A stretch of DNA of 64,000 nucleotides. It comes from Nostoc sp. S4. GTDB taxonomy: Bacteria; Cyanobacteriota; Cyanobacteriia; Cyanobacteriales; Nostocaceae. The notes beneath the pieces are model-generated. The model had not been told where the DNA came from. It ran no database searches and saw nothing but the letters and a program-made list of their open reading frames with translations. Positions 62,511 to 64,000 of this stretch are shown in pieces. The stretch spans positions 30,243-94,242 of the forward strand of contig JAQYWR010000032.1 in NCBI GenBank assembly GCA_029379225.1. The letters are read 5' to 3'. Made by a program: the position numbers and the translations under genes. The first letter of the stretch is position 1; each line of letters begins with the position of its first letter.

Positions 62511-63422
62511 TTATTTAGAATTAATAATTAAGCATTTACCTGTAAGCATATCTTTGAGAATTACTAAATATTCACTAAATGAAATGTACACTGTTTTGTC
62601 TGGTAGAACATTTTTTTGAGGAAATGGACGAGTGTAAATATTAGAGATAGAGTGATGTAATGAATGCTCTAGACAATGGTTATGAGTAATAAATAGAAAT
62701 AACCTTTCTAAAATCCCACAAGCTTTTAAATTTCTTGTTTTTAAATTGCGCTCTTTTAAATCACCTTCCACAATTAGGTTACCATGTTCGATAAGTTCAC
62801 AATGATGAACTATAAAAGATCCCATCCAACAGGTAATAACATAAGAAATTATAATTTTACCTGTAGTGACTCCTAATACCAAATGTGAAGTATAACCAAT
62901 TCCACCCCAAATAATAATCCGCATCAAAATAGAAATTGCTAATTTATTAAAGCAGTACTGTTTTTTTAATTTTGGATGTTGCAGTATTTTGAAACTTGCC
63001 ATTAATAAAATAAAAATATTTCCCAAACATATTTCTAAAAAATTATAGATAATTCGTAACGATTTCTTATTAATTTCTCCTAATGGATGAAACTCTATAT
63101 CGTTGTAAGTATTTACTTGAGAATGATGATATGGATGTACTATTTCAAAGGTTTGCGGGTCGAGAAAAATCATCCAAGATAATATTAAGTAAAAAAGTTT
63201 ATTATTGATATTGGGTAAATACCCATGCCAACATTCATGCATAAACTGTGCTAACAAACAAAGAAGATAAACTCCTGGGAAAATCATAAAAAAGAGTGAA
63301 AAAATATTGAATAAGGTATAAATATAAGGCAAAAAAAATAGATATACTACCCAAAGCAGTAAGCTTAAGAAAAGCTTTTTATTTTCTTTTTGTACTATTT
63401 CAAGATTAGTAATAGTCGTCAT
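62511..63422 (-). CDS. Membrane fatty-acid desaturase/hydroxylase-like protein
   Basis: Integral membrane di-iron enzyme. Three His boxes are present: HECWH (HxxxH), HPYHH (HxxHH) and HSLHH (HxxHH), with four to six membrane helices (SLLLWVVYLFFLPYIYTLF; LFYLILSWMIFL; IFILLMASF; IIWGGIGYTSHLVLGV). Total length 303 is slightly short for acyl-lipid desaturases, and the regioselectivity cannot be told; a carotenoid or other lipid substrate is possible. AT-rich for this genome. Monocistronic, on the same strand as psbA. Confidence 0.83.
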   Translation of the reverse strand: MTTITNLEIVQKENKKLFLSLLLWVVYLFFLPYIYTLFNIFSLFFMIFPGVYLLCLLAQFMHECWHGYLPNINNKLFYLILSWMIFLDPQTFEIVHPYHHSQVNTYNDIEFHPLGEINKKSLRIIYNFLEICLGNIFILLMASFKILQHPKLKKQYCFNKLAISILMRIIIWGGIGYTSHLVLGVTTGKIIISYVITCWMGSFIVHHCELIEHGNLIVEGDLKERNLKTRNLKACGILERLFLFITHNHCLEHSLHHSISNIYTRPFPQKNVLPDKTVYISFSEYLVILKDMLTGKCLIINSK

Positions 63423-63946
63423 AGTTTAATTCTCTCAAGTGTCTATTTAAGAATAATTAACGCTTGATGAATAAAAGTTTTTTAGTTTTAAGCGCTTATT
63501 AGATATTAATCATAAAATTTAAACTTATGCTATATACATTCAACAAGAATTTAAAATTATTAGACATAATACTTAATTTTGAATTTATAAAATCTTAGCC
63601 ATAATTTTGACAGAATCTCATTTTTTATAGACATAACTTTTACTCGTAAGTGGAACTTAGTAAATCTTTCCAAGTTCAAAGATTATCTAAAATCAATTAG
63701 GCTGCAACTTGCCGTAATTGTGGTTCTATTATTTTAAAATTACTTTCCTATACACCTCTATACCAGACTGACGCGATTAAAAATCATGCCATTATCTTTG
63801 CCTTACTGGTACAAAAATAAGTTAAGCGATGCTAACGGTTGCAAGCAACACATCCGTATTTACTCCCAATTTTATCTTGACATCAAAAAGCGCCCTCCTT
63901 TCGGAAAGCGCTCTTTGTTTTATTTGAAGTGATTACTAGTGATTAA
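63423..63946. other. Intergenic region between desaturase-like gene and psbA
   Basis: About 520 bp, very AT-rich. Holds the psbA terminator (63885-63920) and, at the other end, presumably the promoter of the desaturase-like gene. No ORF or RNA gene seen. Confidence 0.45.
63885..63920 (-). terminator. Terminator of psbA
   Basis: On the minus strand AAAGAGCGCTTTCC-GAAA-GGAGGGCGCTTTTT: the stem pairs GAGCGCTTTCC with GGAGGGCGCTT (with wobbles), loop GAAA, followed by T's. It starts 27 bp after the psbA stop codon. Confidence 0.8.
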
Positions 63947-64000
63947 TTAACCATTGATAGCAGGAGCAGTCATTGCTACAGGAGCAACATTACCAGCAGC
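63947..64000 (-). CDS. psbA: Photosystem II D1 protein, 3' end only
   Basis: Only the last 17 codons and the TAA are in the window: AAGNVAPVAMTAPAING, which is the C-terminal extension of D1. In known D1 it is removed by the CtpA protease to allow assembly of the manganese cluster; the conserved APAING end is diagnostic. The rest of the gene continues past the right edge on the minus strand. Confidence 0.93.
   Translation of the reverse strand, partial: AAGNVAPVAMTAPAING

Overview
The window reads as chromosomal DNA of a filamentous, probably heterocyst-forming cyanobacterium of the Nostoc/Anabaena type. Support: the 3' end of a psbA (photosystem II D1) gene at the right edge, the clpR-clpP pair, an NTRC-type thioredoxin reductase, a kinase with a GUN4 domain, a KGK-domain protein beside a bacterial dynamin, frequent GCGATCGC (HIP1) octamers, and many CCCCA(A/G)T-type and TAATGAC-type heptanucleotide repeats between genes. 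I see no rRNA, tRNA, CRISPR array or transposase.

Layout. 1-8.4 kb: end of pyrG, a small internally duplicated protein, a sugar-type ABC binding protein beside a ROK glucokinase, a peptide-type ABC permease, NTRC and a Uma2-type nuclease. 8.5-11.5 kb: a type IV pilin followed by a TPR/GT41 glycosyltransferase. 11.6-28.2 kb, all on the minus strand: a surface-glycan cluster with pseB, pseC, pseH, pseG, pseI and two SpsF-type cytidylyltransferases (a complete CMP-pseudaminic acid route), plus a methyltransferase, a PhyH dioxygenase, a second aminotransferase, a Gfo/Idh oxidoreductase, a broken FemAB/GNAT-like fragment and a 1576-residue fusion with GT-B-like, methyltransferase and GT41-like parts. 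28.3-37 kb: signalling genes (FHA kinase, PP2C phosphatase, kinase-GUN4), an amino-acid binding protein and a J-domain protein. 37.2-41.4 kb: clpR-clpP and two overlapping von Willebrand A proteins. 41.5-44.9 kb: an accessory patch with a Shedu-like nuclease, an attC-like hairpin, a DUF433/DUF5615 toxin-antitoxin pair, a VOC protein, an acetyltransferase and an Rpn-family nuclease. 44.9-64 kb: mostly housekeeping (PIN/TRAM protein, hemW, GalU-like enzyme, LD-carboxypeptidase, dynamin with KGK protein, receiver, polysaccharide deacetylase, ileS, pseudouridine synthase, MFS exporter, fatty-acid desaturase-like protein, psbA).

How the genes fit together. The pilin, the GT41 enzyme and the pseudaminic acid cluster together suggest that a nonulosonic acid is made and attached to a surface structure; the acceptor (pilin or polysaccharide) is inference. 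The FHA kinase and the PP2C phosphatase lie side by side and could act on the same proteins.

The least expected signals are non-coding. A family of long imperfect inverted repeats, with heptamer arms around an A/T core often reading AGAGAATTT, sits against gene ends at several places, and one copy lies in frame inside the PP2C gene. At two unrelated genes a heptamer array supplies the start codon and also a four-codon mini-ORF whose TAA overlaps the true start as TAATG. These, the attC-like hairpin next to the Shedu-like gene and the giant glycosyltransferase fusion are the points most worth checking.
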